A stretch of DNA of 23,988 bases from CALELF01 sp045617925 (GTDB taxonomy: Bacteria; Synergistota; Synergistia; Synergistales; Synergistaceae), in the NCBI GenBank assembly GCA_045617925.1, contig JAZLJR010000047.1, forward strand, positions 1 through 23,988, written 5' to 3'. Every line of letters begins with the position of its first letter. Positions within the stretch are counted from its first letter, which is position 1. The position numbers and the translations under genes were made by a program. Positions 13,982 through 23,431 of this stretch are shown here, in pieces. The notes under the pieces are model-generated. The model did not search any database. It was given only the letters and a program-made list of their open reading frames with translations, and was not told where the DNA came from.

Positions 13982-14764
13982 TTAATCAACCAACTCATTT
14001 ATACGTTCTATAGTAACTGCTTTACCAGTTTGCTCGTCTATGTCAATAATCGTCGCTTGAAATTTGACTTGTTCCTTACACACCTCAAATTTTGTCGGCG
14101 TTCCATAGAGAAATTTAGGCATTACAGATTCCGCAGTCATTCCAATTAGCCCAGCATGTCCTCCTGTCATACCAACATCGGTTAGAAAAGCCGTTCCCTT
14201 GGGTAATATTTGTTCATCTGCTGTTTGGACATGCGTATGTGTCCCACAGAGAGCAGAAACCCTTCCGTCTAGATACAAGGCAAGTGCTTTCTTTTCACTA
14301 GTTGCCTCAGCATGAAAATCTACAAGTACACATTTTTCCTTGCAGTTATCTAGGGCGTGATCTGCTGACTGAAACGGACAATCAATTGCAGGCATAAAGG
14401 TTCTGCCCTGCAAACATAAAACAGCTAATTTTTTACCATTTTTTTCAAAAACAGCAAAACCTCTGCCTTGTGTTCCAGCAGGATAGTTAGCAGCTCTTAA
14501 TACATTTGGCAATTCGTCTAAGAGCGGGACAAAATCTTTCTTATCCCAAATGTGATTGCCATTAGTCAAGATATCTATCCCATAACTAAGCAATTCATTG
14601 GTTACCTTCTCTGTCAGCCCAAAGCCTCCGGCTGCATTTTCTCCTTCTGCAATTATAAAATCAAAAGGACCTTTTTCCTTTTTTAATTTAGGAATAAAAG
14701 CCCCAGCAGCATTTCTGCCGGGGCTTCCCATAATATCTCCAATAAAAAGAATTTTCATGGTCAT
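13982..14764 (-). CDS. ymdB: YmdB-family calcineurin-like metallophosphoesterase
   Basis: YmdB-type enzymes (TIGR00282) are phosphodiesterases; the B. subtilis protein hydrolyses 2',3'-cyclic nucleotides and cAMP and affects biofilm and RNase Y-linked regulation. The 260-aa product carries the metal-site motifs in order: LFIGDIMGSPGR, AEGENAAGG, LTNGNHIWD, VDFHAEATSEK, GTHTHVQTADEQ and LTDVGMTGG. The ATG at 14764 overlaps the rny stop by one base (TAATG), which suggests coupling. The ATG at 14758 (MKILFIGD) matches the usual family start, giving 258 aa. No Shine-Dalgarno is visible for either. The rny-ymdB pairing is conserved in Firmicutes. A GC-rich hairpin covers codons about 13-22. Confidence 0.95.
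   Translation of the reverse strand: MTMKILFIGDIMGSPGRNAAGAFIPKLKKEKGPFDFIIAEGENAAGGFGLTEKVTNELLSYGIDILTNGNHIWDKKDFVPLLDELPNVLRAANYPAGTQGRGFAVFEKNGKKLAVLCLQGRTFMPAIDCPFQSADHALDNCKEKCVLVDFHAEATSEKKALALYLDGRVSALCGTHTHVQTADEQILPKGTAFLTDVGMTGGHAGLIGMTAESVMPKFLYGTPTKFEVCKEQVKFQATIIDIDEQTGKAVTIERINELVD
14698..14726 (-). promoter_or_regulatory. GC-rich hairpin with short U run inside the start of ymdB
   Basis: On the minus strand AAGCCCC-G-GCAG-AAATG-CTGC-T-GGGGCTT forms an 11-bp stem with one mismatch, followed by TTATT. It lies within the coding sequence, about 35 bases after the ymdB start. It resembles an attenuator or a coupling structure, but the U run is short and chance in a Gly/Ala-rich stretch is possible. 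Confidence 0.35.
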
Positions 14765-16335
14765 TATTTTGCGTATTCTACCGCTCTAGTTTCCCTAATG
14801 AGGGTAACTTTAATCTGACCTGGATAACGCAGCTCAGTTTCTATCTTTCTTGCGATATCATAGGCAAGTTTCTGCATTGTTCCTTCATCTGTTCCAGTTG
14901 GAGAGACCGCTACACGAACCTCTCTGCCTGCTTGAACAGCAAAGGCCTTTTCAACACCTTCAAAGGATTTTGCTATATTTTCAAGATCTTCTAATCTCTT
15001 AACATAGGCGTCAAGGCTTTCACGTCTTGCGCCAGGACGAGAGGCAGAAATTGAGTCAGCGACGGCAACTATTATTGCATATATTGAAGTTGGCTCAACT
15101 TCTTCGTGATGGCTTGCAATAGCGTTTACGATATCAGCTTCTTCACCGTGGCGTCTTGCAATATCAGCGCCTATTATAGCATGTGAACCTTCCTGTTCAC
15201 GGTCAACTGCCTTTCCAATATCATGTAACAAACCTGCACGCCTTGCCTTTGCCTGATCAATGCCTAACTCTTGAGCTAAAACACCAGCAATATGTGCAAC
15301 TTCCAAGCTATGAGAAAGAACATTCTGACCATAGCTTGTTCTAAAACGAAGAGAGCCTAAAGTATTTACTAGCTCATTATCAATATTCTTAATTCCAGCC
15401 TCAAGAATTGCCTCCTCGCCAGTTTCAATTACTTGCTGGCGAACATCCTTTTCGGCCTTTTCAATAATTTCTTCGATGCGCGTCGGATGAATACGTCCAT
15501 CAGTAATTAGTCGCTCTAGTGCCACACGTGCAATTTCACGACGGACAGGGTCAAAGCTTGAAAGTGTAACTGTTTCCGGCGTATCATCTACAATTATATC
15601 AACACCTGTAAGTGTTTCAAAGGTTCTAATGTTTCTTCCTTCTCTACCAATGATACGACCTTTCATTTCGTCGGAGGGGATGGTAACAACACTAACCACT
15701 GCTTCCGAAGTATATTCCACATTACACTTTTGAATAGCTGTAGCAATAATGCCACAGGCTCTTTTGTCAGCCTCTCTTTTTGCTTTATCCTCAATTTCTT
15801 TTAGACGGATTCCAATACGGGATGCGGCTTCAGATTCAACTCTGTTCAAAAGAAGCGTTTCTGCATCTTGGCGTGACAATTTAGAAATTTCCTCTAATTT
15901 TTTTGTGAATTGTTCCTCTTGTTGGGAAAGACGTATTAGTTTTTCCTCAACTTTATCTTGCTTATCCCTTAACGCATCTTCTTTTTGTGAAAGAGCATCA
16001 AGCTTTTTGTCTAAACTTGTTTCCTTTAACGTTAGGTTCTCTTCTTTTTGCTCAAGGCGTTGCTCTGAACGCTGTAGCTCAACTTTATGCTCCCTTACTT
16101 CTTTTTCAAATTCTTGACGTAGCTTTAGTAGTTCATTCTTTCCGTCAACTAGCATTTCTCTTTTTGAATTTTCAGCTTTTCTTATAGCGTCATTCAAAAT
16201 TCTTTCTGCTTTAGATTTTGCAGAATCTCTTTTTGCGTCTTGCACCTTACCACAGTGTCCATAGCCAATTACATATCCAATAATTGCACCAGCTACTGCT
16301 CCAGCGATAAGGAGTATGTTTGGTGATAAATTCAT
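14764..16335 (-). CDS. rny: Ribonuclease Y
   Basis: RNase Y is the membrane-anchored endoribonuclease that starts mRNA decay in many Firmicutes. The 523-aa protein has the standard layout: one N-terminal membrane helix (residues about 5-26), a long charged coiled coil (about 35-190), a KH RNA-binding domain (GRIIGREGRN at 226-235) and an HD hydrolase domain (GLLHDIGKAVD, H371-D372). It ends in the conserved IKVTLIRETRAVEYAK. An AAAGGAG lies upstream of the ATG at 16335. The predicted promoter is at 16414-16442. It is co-transcribed with ymdB through a one-base overlap. Confidence 0.98.
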   Translation of the reverse strand: MNLSPNILLIAGAVAGAIIGYVIGYGHCGKVQDAKRDSAKSKAERILNDAIRKAENSKREMLVDGKNELLKLRQEFEKEVREHKVELQRSEQRLEQKEENLTLKETSLDKKLDALSQKEDALRDKQDKVEEKLIRLSQQEEQFTKKLEEISKLSRQDAETLLLNRVESEAASRIGIRLKEIEDKAKREADKRACGIIATAIQKCNVEYTSEAVVSVVTIPSDEMKGRIIGREGRNIRTFETLTGVDIIVDDTPETVTLSSFDPVRREIARVALERLITDGRIHPTRIEEIIEKAEKDVRQQVIETGEEAILEAGIKNIDNELVNTLGSLRFRTSYGQNVLSHSLEVAHIAGVLAQELGIDQAKARRAGLLHDIGKAVDREQEGSHAIIGADIARRHGEEADIVNAIASHHEEVEPTSIYAIIVAVADSISASRPGARRESLDAYVKRLEDLENIAKSFEGVEKAFAVQAGREVRVAVSPTGTDEGTMQKLAYDIARKIETELRYPGQIKVTLIRETRAVEYAK

Positions 16336-16413
16336 CTCTTTTCTCCTTTTATATTATAAAAATGCCATGATCCTATAGATAAATTGATTCTATTACAATA
16401 TTACCTGACGCAT

Positions 16414-16442
16414 ATTTTACTAGAAAATGCCCATTTTTACAA
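16414..16442 (-). promoter_or_regulatory. Promoter of rny-ymdB
   Basis: On the minus strand TTGTAA (plus 16437-16442), a 17-bp spacer and TAAAAT (plus 16414-16419) form a plausible promoter, leaving a leader of about 70 nt before rny. Confidence 0.5.
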
Positions 16443-16464
16443 GTGCAAAATAACCTCTAAAAAA

Positions 16465-16524
16465 TAAAATCCAATTTATAGATGCAGAAGCCCAAGGCTC
16501 TAACATGCTATAAATTGGATTTTA
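16465..16524. terminator. Long inverted repeat ending the secA-argS-ftsB unit
   Basis: TAAAATCCAATTTATAG (16465-16481) pairs perfectly with CTATAAATTGGATTTTA (16508-16524), 17 bp per arm. The 26-nt loop contains its own small hairpin AGCC-CAA-GGCT. The minus-strand transcript reads into a T-rich tract after it. The stem is AT-rich and much longer than the other terminators here, so a small repeat element is also possible. Confidence 0.65.
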
Positions 16525-16536
16525 ATTGCGCTTAAG

Positions 16537-16821
16537 TTATTTTATTGTAATTTTATAAAGTTTTGTATCTTTGGAAACCATGTTGTAATCTTTTAAAGCA
16601 AGATATTCTAACCCTTTTTCGCTTTGATAAAAACCTATTTGTTCCTCAAGACGTGTATTTTCACTCTTAACCTTTTCTAACTCATCACGGTTTTTATCTA
16701 GCAGTGACAAAAGTGTAACACGTCTGCCGCATATTTCTTCGTATAAAGAAAAAGAAAGTTCTGCAATGATATAAAGAAAAACCGCTACAATCAACACTGT
16801 GGTAATTTTAGGCAATTTCAT
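16537..16821 (-). CDS. FtsB/DivIC-like septum formation protein
   Basis: This is a small bitopic membrane protein of 94 aa from the ATG at 16821. A GAGG 7 bases upstream favours that start over the in-frame ATG at 16827. It has a short cytosolic N-terminus, one membrane helix (TTVLIVAVFLYIIAELSFSLY), a coiled coil (LLSLLDKNRDELEKVKSENTRLEEQIGFY) and the family ending GLEYLALKDYNMVSKDTKLYKI. This matches the septum formation initiator family, whose members (FtsB, DivIC) link the FtsL/FtsQ complex to septal wall synthesis. It lies 30 bases after argS and is the last gene before the inverted repeat. I do not give a symbol because FtsB and DivIC are not separable at this level. Confidence 0.85.
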   Translation of the reverse strand: MKLPKITTVLIVAVFLYIIAELSFSLYEEICGRRVTLLSLLDKNRDELEKVKSENTRLEEQIGFYQSEKGLEYLALKDYNMVSKDTKLYKITIK

Positions 16822-16851
16822 TTTCATACCTCACGTAAAGAAAAAATTTTA

Positions 16852-18528
16852 TTACATTCTTTCGGGTGCAGAAACACCTAATATTGACATAGCATTACGA
16901 AGCGTAATTTGTGTTGCTTCCATTAAAAGCAAACGGCTTTTTGCGACATTATCGGGAGAACCAATGATTCTGCTTGAATTATAAAAAGCATGGAAAGCTT
17001 CTGCCAAATTGGTTGCATAATAAACTATTTTATGTGGAGCAGCTTCACGTGCAGCAAGTGCAATTTCTTCTGGGAAACGAGAGATCGCCTTAGCCAATGC
17101 TATTGAGGCTTCATCCTCCAGAGTTGCTACGTCAATATCATCGAACTCAGGCATTGACATGCCTCTAGCTTGCAATTCCCTTTTTATTGAAGAAATTCTA
17201 GCGTGTGCGTATTGTATATAATAAACAGGGTTTTCAGAAGACGCTTTTTTTGCAAGCTCGAGGTCAAAATCAACCGTACTATCACAACGTCGTAAAACAA
17301 AAAAGAGACGAGCCGCATCACAACCAACTTCCTCAACAATCTCTTTTAACGTAACAATAGTCCCTGCTCTCTTTGACATCTGCACGGGAACACCATCTCT
17401 TACAAGATTGACCATCTGTATAAGCAACACTTCAATTCCGTCATCGGAAAAGCCAAGTGCCTTATTTGCAGAACGAATACGAGGAACATACCCATGGTGG
17501 TCAGCTCCCCAAACGTAAATATTTCTCTCAAACCCTCTGTCATACTTTGTCTTTAAATATGCAATATCCGATGTAAAGTAGGTCGGCACCCCATTAGCAC
17601 GAATTAACACTCTGTCCTTGTCATCACCAAAGTCTGTGCTGCGAAACCAAGTAGCACCATCCTTTTCATATGCAAAGCCCCTTTGGCATAGTATATCTAC
17701 AGCAGGGTACACTAAATCGTTGTCATACAGAGACTTCTCACTGTAGTAAACATCAAAATGCACACCAAAATCAGCAAGATCTTTCTTTATCAAGAAATTT
17801 AAGATATAATCCCCAGCCTCTTTTGCAAAAATTTTGATAGCTTCATCTTCGTCCATAGTTAACAAAGTATCATCATATTTTTGGACAAAAACATCGGCAA
17901 CTTCAGTAATGTAATCCCCTTGATAGCCGTCCTCTGGGAATGGGGCTAGAGTTTCCTTACCGAAATGTGCAAAATATCTGGAACGAACAGACCTTCCTAA
18001 GAGCTCCATTTGTAATCCCGCATCATTGATATAATATTCACGAGAGACTTGGTAACCTGCAAAATCAAGTATGTTAGCAGTTATGTCACCAACCGCAGCA
18101 CCTCTTCCGTGTCCCATGTGCAACGGCCCTGTTGGATTTGCAGAAACAAACTCCACTTGAACCTTTTTGCCCTGCCCAATGTTACATTTTCCCCAGTCAT
18201 CTCTCAGTTCTAATACGGAAGATATTGTTTCAGCTATCCAACTTGAGGATAAAAAGAAATTCATAAATCCAGGGCCAGCCACAGATGCAGATTTTACTAG
18301 CTCATCATTTTTTACTAGCAAAATAATTTTATCTGCTAATTCTCGTGGAGTTAACCCCATTTTTTTAGCAAGCTGCATTGCAATATTTGTCGCCCAGTCA
18401 CCATGCTTTGGGTCACGTGGGCGTTCTAGTTTTACTTGTATATTTTCTTGCAAGACAAAACCAATTTCATCTGCAACCTGCTTAACCGCATTCTCTAGTA
18501 ATACTTGTAATTTTTGAGTAAAAGTCAT
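16852..18528 (-). CDS. argS: Arginyl-tRNA synthetase
   Basis: ArgRS charges tRNA-Arg with arginine. The 558-aa class I enzyme has the N-terminal Add-1 domain, HIGH motif as HMGH (residues 137-140, in FVSANPTGPLHMGHGRG) and KMSKS motif as QMSKRAGT. The DALR anticodon-binding domain begins YYIQYAHARISSIKRE and the protein ends MSILGVSAPERM. An AAGG lies about 10 bases before the ATG at 18528. It is separated by 42 bases from the DUF3857 gene and probably belongs to the secA transcript. Confidence 0.98.
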   Translation of the reverse strand: MTFTQKLQVLLENAVKQVADEIGFVLQENIQVKLERPRDPKHGDWATNIAMQLAKKMGLTPRELADKIILLVKNDELVKSASVAGPGFMNFFLSSSWIAETISSVLELRDDWGKCNIGQGKKVQVEFVSANPTGPLHMGHGRGAAVGDITANILDFAGYQVSREYYINDAGLQMELLGRSVRSRYFAHFGKETLAPFPEDGYQGDYITEVADVFVQKYDDTLLTMDEDEAIKIFAKEAGDYILNFLIKKDLADFGVHFDVYYSEKSLYDNDLVYPAVDILCQRGFAYEKDGATWFRSTDFGDDKDRVLIRANGVPTYFTSDIAYLKTKYDRGFERNIYVWGADHHGYVPRIRSANKALGFSDDGIEVLLIQMVNLVRDGVPVQMSKRAGTIVTLKEIVEEVGCDAARLFFVLRRCDSTVDFDLELAKKASSENPVYYIQYAHARISSIKRELQARGMSMPEFDDIDVATLEDEASIALAKAISRFPEEIALAAREAAPHKIVYYATNLAEAFHAFYNSSRIIGSPDNVAKSRLLLMEATQITLRNAMSILGVSAPERM

Positions 18529-18570
18529 ACTTTATTTACCTTGTAAAATTTGCAAAAATTAATCTTAAAA

Positions 18571-20610
18571 CTATTGTTTTTGCTCTTGATTTTTTTCTGT
18601 ATTCTTGTTTCCAGTATTTGCTTTCTTCAACCTTTTTTGAGCTTTTTTTTCAGCCTTTTCTTGCATAATTTTTTCCTGACGCTCTTGAACTTTTTCACTT
18701 CTTATAAATCCAACATCAGTCATTGGCCAACGACATACAAAAGCAAGCTGTTGACCAACATATTGTGCCTGTTCAGCCGCTACATCCTTCAAACGCACAA
18801 CTAATTTAGAACCTAACTCTAACCTGTGCCATTGAGCTTTGTAGTCAAATTCCTGTTTAACTACAAATGCAGATGAGTCAGCAGGGGTATTTACAAGAGG
18901 AGGAAGCTGTATTAGTCTATAGCCAACTGGAATTGTGACATTCGCAGTTTGATCAATTGAGAATGGGAATTTAAAATTATAATTCCTTTGTGCAGGATTA
19001 AATGCTAACAAGACATTCGGAATTCCACCAGGAATCCTAAATAATAATCGATTACCCTGGACAATGGCTTGCTTGCATTTTACATCAAAATCTATGTGTG
19101 TTCTGTCTGATCCTCTTTGAGATATCTTTTTACAATTTAATTGCAATCCAGGCATTGAAAGTGTAAAGGCATCTTTTATAAAATCGTCAATATTTTCCTT
19201 TGTCGGTTTTATACCTTTACCAAGTATATTCTGCCAAGTCCCCGCATAGTCAATATCCAAAGTCCCAGTTGAAGTTCCATTCTCATCTAGCTTGAGGTTC
19301 CAGTAAAAATCTAAATGATTTGATGCAGAGCTTAACGATTTCAACGTTTTTTTCTTTAATTTATCTTCAGCAGTAAAATAAACTACCTTACCTGCAATAA
19401 AGGCAGGATGCTTATCAAAACACCCTGAGCTGTTTGGCACATAATAGGAACCCCTTCCATTTTTCTCCGTAATTTGCAGTATTGGCAAATAGAGTAATTC
19501 TCGTGCCGCACTACTTTTATCGGTCATATCTTGACAAGCTACATAAGAAAACTGCACTTTTGCTCCAAGCTGTTTTGCATAGGAAGAAACGATAGCAACC
19601 TTCTCCCATATGGTCCAAGGACCTTTTGTTGGAACAACAGAACCGTCTCTTATGTCAGTCTGACAGAGACAAGGAAGCGTATTATTAACATCATCAATTA
19701 TACCGAGCAATGCACGGAAATCCATGGTCTTGAATTCTTCAGGGATCTGCACTTTGTCATAAATTTCAAGAAATAATTTATTTAGTGATTTTATGCCCTC
19801 TAATGCTCCTAATTTATTTGAAAAAGCCACATAGGGAAGATGTTGTTCAATAAACGGATTTTCAGGGACAGCAAGTTGGTTTGTATTATGCCACAAATAA
19901 GTTACACTGTCTGCTTCTTCAACTTTTGTAGGGTTATCAGAATTTAATCCATCGAAGTATAGTTCAATATCCTTTGGAGTTTTTACGGTCAAACTTTGTT
20001 CCCATATCGGAAGTTGTCTATCAGCAAACTCCGTATAAAAAGAAATATGATCGTCAGGAGCACGGTGTTCTTTGTAAGTCATTACTACAACTCTGCCAAT
20101 GGCTTCATCTGTCACAGAGAACATAAGAGCAAAGCCACCACCCTCTAAATTTACAGGACATGCCGTTAAAAGTGCAATAGCAGTTCCTTTTTGGGAATCA
20201 TAGATTTTTGCATCCAATAATTCAAGTTTAGATCCCTTAGCTACAGGAACACAAACAAGCCTATAACATTCTGGCACATTCTCTCCAATATAAGAAATGA
20301 CCTTGCGTGTAATATCAAGCGAATTATCCTTATTTACAACAATGTTTGTCTCTTTACGCCACACAAAAGATTGTGTTGCATTATTCATACTGGGAATGTT
20401 TAAGGCAAGATCTGCAACCTCTGCACTGGAGTCTTCATATTCACCAAATTTACGGGGTATTTTAATAGAGTCACACTTCACATTCAGCTCAACTCCATTG
20501 ACCATTTTGTTCAAACGATCCTCCAATTCACTCCAATTTGACGTAGCAGCAAAACACGACGATACACCAATTAAGATCAATAGAAAAAAAGAAAATATAA
20601 ATTTTTTCAT
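18571..20610 (-). CDS. Exported DUF3857 protein with degenerate transglutaminase domain
   Basis: I choose the ATG at 20610 (MKKFIFSFFLLILIGVSSCFAA) because AGGAG lies 8 bases upstream, giving 679 aa; the frame extends to 20670 without a site. The N-terminus is a signal peptide. VSSC fits a lipobox and CFA-AT fits ordinary cleavage, so lipoprotein or soluble export are both possible. Residues about 80-260 match DUF3857 (VWRKETNIVVNKDNSLDITRKV, then PIWEQSLTVKTPKDIELYF). The following transglutaminase-like region lacks the expected Cys (TKGPWTIWEK at about 328-337) and, by eye, the His and Asp. A beta-rich part follows, then a highly charged Lys/Gln-rich tail. The role may be peptidoglycan or peptide binding. 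It sits 38 bases after secA. Confidence 0.82.
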   Translation of the reverse strand: MKKFIFSFFLLILIGVSSCFAATSNWSELEDRLNKMVNGVELNVKCDSIKIPRKFGEYEDSSAEVADLALNIPSMNNATQSFVWRKETNIVVNKDNSLDITRKVISYIGENVPECYRLVCVPVAKGSKLELLDAKIYDSQKGTAIALLTACPVNLEGGGFALMFSVTDEAIGRVVVMTYKEHRAPDDHISFYTEFADRQLPIWEQSLTVKTPKDIELYFDGLNSDNPTKVEEADSVTYLWHNTNQLAVPENPFIEQHLPYVAFSNKLGALEGIKSLNKLFLEIYDKVQIPEEFKTMDFRALLGIIDDVNNTLPCLCQTDIRDGSVVPTKGPWTIWEKVAIVSSYAKQLGAKVQFSYVACQDMTDKSSAARELLYLPILQITEKNGRGSYYVPNSSGCFDKHPAFIAGKVVYFTAEDKLKKKTLKSLSSASNHLDFYWNLKLDENGTSTGTLDIDYAGTWQNILGKGIKPTKENIDDFIKDAFTLSMPGLQLNCKKISQRGSDRTHIDFDVKCKQAIVQGNRLLFRIPGGIPNVLLAFNPAQRNYNFKFPFSIDQTANVTIPVGYRLIQLPPLVNTPADSSAFVVKQEFDYKAQWHRLELGSKLVVRLKDVAAEQAQYVGQQLAFVCRWPMTDVGFIRSEKVQERQEKIMQEKAEKKAQKRLKKANTGNKNTEKNQEQKQ

Positions 20611-20648
20611 AAATTGCACTCCTAAACAAAAACAAATTTTATAACTTT

Positions 20649-23333
20649 TTACTTGTTTTTCCCACAGCACTGCTTATATTTTTTACCACTACCACATGGG
20701 CAGGGATCATTTCTACCAATTTTTGGACCGTTGACAATTGGTGCTGTCTTTTCGGCAGTTGCCACAGCACCTGGGTTTTTTCTGTTTGCCAAATCACTTA
20801 CAAATTCATCGTGTGTAGCATTTCCACGATTACGTCTTCCTGTATCTTCATTAATAACAGATACACGCCAAGCAAATTCAGTGATACTAGTTCTTATTTG
20901 CACCAACATTTCCTGGAACAAATTAAATGATTCAAACTGATATTCTGTTAATGGATCTTTTTGACCTATTGCACGGAGACCTATTGAGCGACGCAATTCA
21001 TCCATCGCAAGTAAATGCTCTTTCCAAAATTTATCCAACACTTCCAAGAATATATAACGGAATATGCCACGTGCGTTGTCAATGCCGAGTTCAAGCACTT
21101 TTTGCTCGTAACGGTCAGTAATTGCAGAAGCAATTTTTTCTCTCGCAGCATCAAGTTCTTCCTTTGTTTCAAGCCCATTAAGCATTTCACCAAGTGACGG
21201 CCAATAGAGCGATGCAAGACGAACCTTCGCAGCTTTGAAATCAGGCACTTCACCACTTGGAAGATTATCAAAGATTGCATTAAGACATTCGCTTGCTGTA
21301 TCTTGCAATATATCCTTCATTCTCTCTTCAATTTTAGGATCAGTAAGAATTGCCTCACGTTCTGCATATATAGCTTCACGCTGCTTATTCATTACGTTGT
21401 CAAATGCAAGAAGTTGTTTTCTTATGTCAAAGTGCATCTGCTCCACTTTCTTTTGTGCACCTTCTATTGCACGACTCAAAAATTGGTGCTCTATTGCCTC
21501 TCCTTCTTGAATTCCAAGCCGATCCATAATAGATGCAATCCTATCTCCACCAAATAGACGAATTAAATCATCTTCCAATGCAAGATAGAATCTGCTTTCA
21601 CCTGGGTCACCTTGACGACCAGATCTACCACGAAGCTGATTGTCTATACGACGACTTTCATGACGCTCTGTGCCAATAATTCTTAATCCGCCAGCAGCAA
21701 GCACCTTGTCATGCTCATCGGAACAAATTAACGTGTATTTTTCAAGCAAGGACTTATATTCATCTGGCGCACTTTCTCTTGTTTTATCTTCCTTTGCAAG
21801 GTCTGTATCCGCTAAAATTTTTGGATTTCCACCAAGCATAATATCTGTTCCACGACCTGCCATATTTGTTGCAACAGTTACTGCACCTAGTCTACCTGCT
21901 TGTGCAACAATTGTAGCTTCTTTTTCGTGAACCTTAGCATTTAACACATTGTGAGGCACTCCCCTTGCACGCAATAGCTTTGAAACTTTCTCCGAATGCT
22001 CAATAGAAGCTGTGCCTATGAGTATTGGTTGACCAGTTTTATGCACCTCAGCCACTTCATCTGCAACAGCAATATATTTTTCTTTTGCTGTTTTATAAAC
22101 AACATCTGGATTATCCTTTCTTATCATGGGCTTATGTGTAGGAATAGCAAGAACTCCCATACCATAGATTTCTTTGAATTCTGCCTCTTCCGTCAAGGCA
22201 GTGCCAGTCATACCAGCTAGCTTTTTGTACATACGGAAATAGTTCTGTAGTGTAATTGTCGCAAGTGTTTGGTTTTCACGTCCGATCTGCACACGCTCTT
22301 TTGCTTCTATTGCTTGATGCAAACCATCGGAGTAGCGTCTACCTTCCATAAGGCGACCAGTAAATTCATCAACAATTATTATTTCTCTATTTTTCACAAC
22401 ATAATGGACATCGCGGACAAAAAGATGGTGTGCTTTGAGTGCCTGAGTTATCTTGTGAGTAAGAGAAGAATTTTTAAAATCTGTAAACAAATCTTCTTTG
22501 CCGGATATTACTTCGGCAGCTTTTATACCAGTTTCAGTTAAAGCAAGGTTTCTATCTTTTTCGTCAACATCAAAATCACGATCTTTCACGAGTTTTCTAG
22601 CAATCGTATCCGCTTCAACATAACTTGCAGTGTCATCTTCAGATGGACCAGAAATAATGAGAGGCGTTCTTGCTTCATCTATTAAAATTGAGTCGACTTC
22701 GTCAACTATGCAGAAGTTGTGCCCTCTTTGCACCTGTTGTAGCTTAGACACAGCCATATTATCGCGCAAATAATCAAAACCAAATTCAGAATTTGTGCCA
22801 TAGGTTATGTCACAATTATATTGAGCACGACGTTCAGCATCCTCCATGAAAGGAACTATGACTCCAACAGAAAGTCCAAGTCCCTCATATACAGGAGACA
22901 TCCAAGAAGCATCACGACCAGCAAGATAATCATTGACCGTAATAACGTGAACGCCTTTACGCGTCATAGCATTTAAGGCAACAGCGAGGGTAGCAACAAG
23001 TGTTTTACCCTCACCAGTTTTCATTTCAGAAATGTAACCATCATTTAATGCCATTCCACCAATGAGCTGCTCACGGAAATGACGTAAACCAATTGTCCTG
23101 ACAGAAACCTCACGAACTCGCGCAAAAACCTCAGGCAAGATGTCATTTAAGCCTTCATCATTCTCTAACCTATTGTGAAAGAAATTCGCACTTTCTTTTA
23201 GTTCTGCATCCGATAACTTCTTAACAGATTCTTCAAGTGAATCTATTTTGTCTGCAATAGCAGCATATTTAATAAGAGCCTTCCCTTTTTGATCAAGCCC
23301 TAATGCAATTTTTAATGATGAAAAAATACTCAT
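20649..23333 (-). CDS. secA: Preprotein translocase ATPase SecA
   Basis: SecA drives unfolded preproteins through the SecYEG channel with ATP. The 894-aa length is standard. Visible motifs are Walker A MKTGEGKTL (residues about 104-112), Walker B region CIVDEVDSILIDEARTPLIISG, motif MTGTA, the NBD2 block ATNMAGRGTDIMLGG and QLRGRSGRQGDPG. The protein ends in a SEC-C zinc motif (RNDPCPCGSGKKYKQCC). The ATG at 23333 has GAGGAG 6 bases upstream; an in-frame TTG at 23339 is less likely. It heads the secA-DUF3857-argS-ftsB unit. Confidence 0.98.
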   Translation of the reverse strand: MSIFSSLKIALGLDQKGKALIKYAAIADKIDSLEESVKKLSDAELKESANFFHNRLENDEGLNDILPEVFARVREVSVRTIGLRHFREQLIGGMALNDGYISEMKTGEGKTLVATLAVALNAMTRKGVHVITVNDYLAGRDASWMSPVYEGLGLSVGVIVPFMEDAERRAQYNCDITYGTNSEFGFDYLRDNMAVSKLQQVQRGHNFCIVDEVDSILIDEARTPLIISGPSEDDTASYVEADTIARKLVKDRDFDVDEKDRNLALTETGIKAAEVISGKEDLFTDFKNSSLTHKITQALKAHHLFVRDVHYVVKNREIIIVDEFTGRLMEGRRYSDGLHQAIEAKERVQIGRENQTLATITLQNYFRMYKKLAGMTGTALTEEAEFKEIYGMGVLAIPTHKPMIRKDNPDVVYKTAKEKYIAVADEVAEVHKTGQPILIGTASIEHSEKVSKLLRARGVPHNVLNAKVHEKEATIVAQAGRLGAVTVATNMAGRGTDIMLGGNPKILADTDLAKEDKTRESAPDEYKSLLEKYTLICSDEHDKVLAAGGLRIIGTERHESRRIDNQLRGRSGRQGDPGESRFYLALEDDLIRLFGGDRIASIMDRLGIQEGEAIEHQFLSRAIEGAQKKVEQMHFDIRKQLLAFDNVMNKQREAIYAEREAILTDPKIEERMKDILQDTASECLNAIFDNLPSGEVPDFKAAKVRLASLYWPSLGEMLNGLETKEELDAAREKIASAITDRYEQKVLELGIDNARGIFRYIFLEVLDKFWKEHLLAMDELRRSIGLRAIGQKDPLTEYQFESFNLFQEMLVQIRTSITEFAWRVSVINEDTGRRNRGNATHDEFVSDLANRKNPGAVATAEKTAPIVNGPKIGRNDPCPCGSGKKYKQCCGKNK

Positions 23334-23398
23334 AAGCAACTCCTCGTTTTTTAACTCTTTTCTATTTCATTTCTACACCAAAACCCAGACTAGTGAGT

Positions 23399-23427
23399 AT
23401 TATACTGCTTTTCTTCAATTTTAGCAA
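23399..23427 (-). promoter_or_regulatory. Promoter of secA
   Basis: On the minus strand TTGCTA (plus 23422-23427), a 17-bp spacer and a perfect TATAAT (plus 23399-23404) lie about 65 bp upstream of the secA ATG. Confidence 0.7.
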
Positions 23428-23431
23428 ATCT

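Noticed and set aside
20611..20670. N-terminal extension of the DUF3857 protein
   Set aside because: It would put about 20 residues ahead of a classic signal peptide; AGGAG supports the start at 20610.
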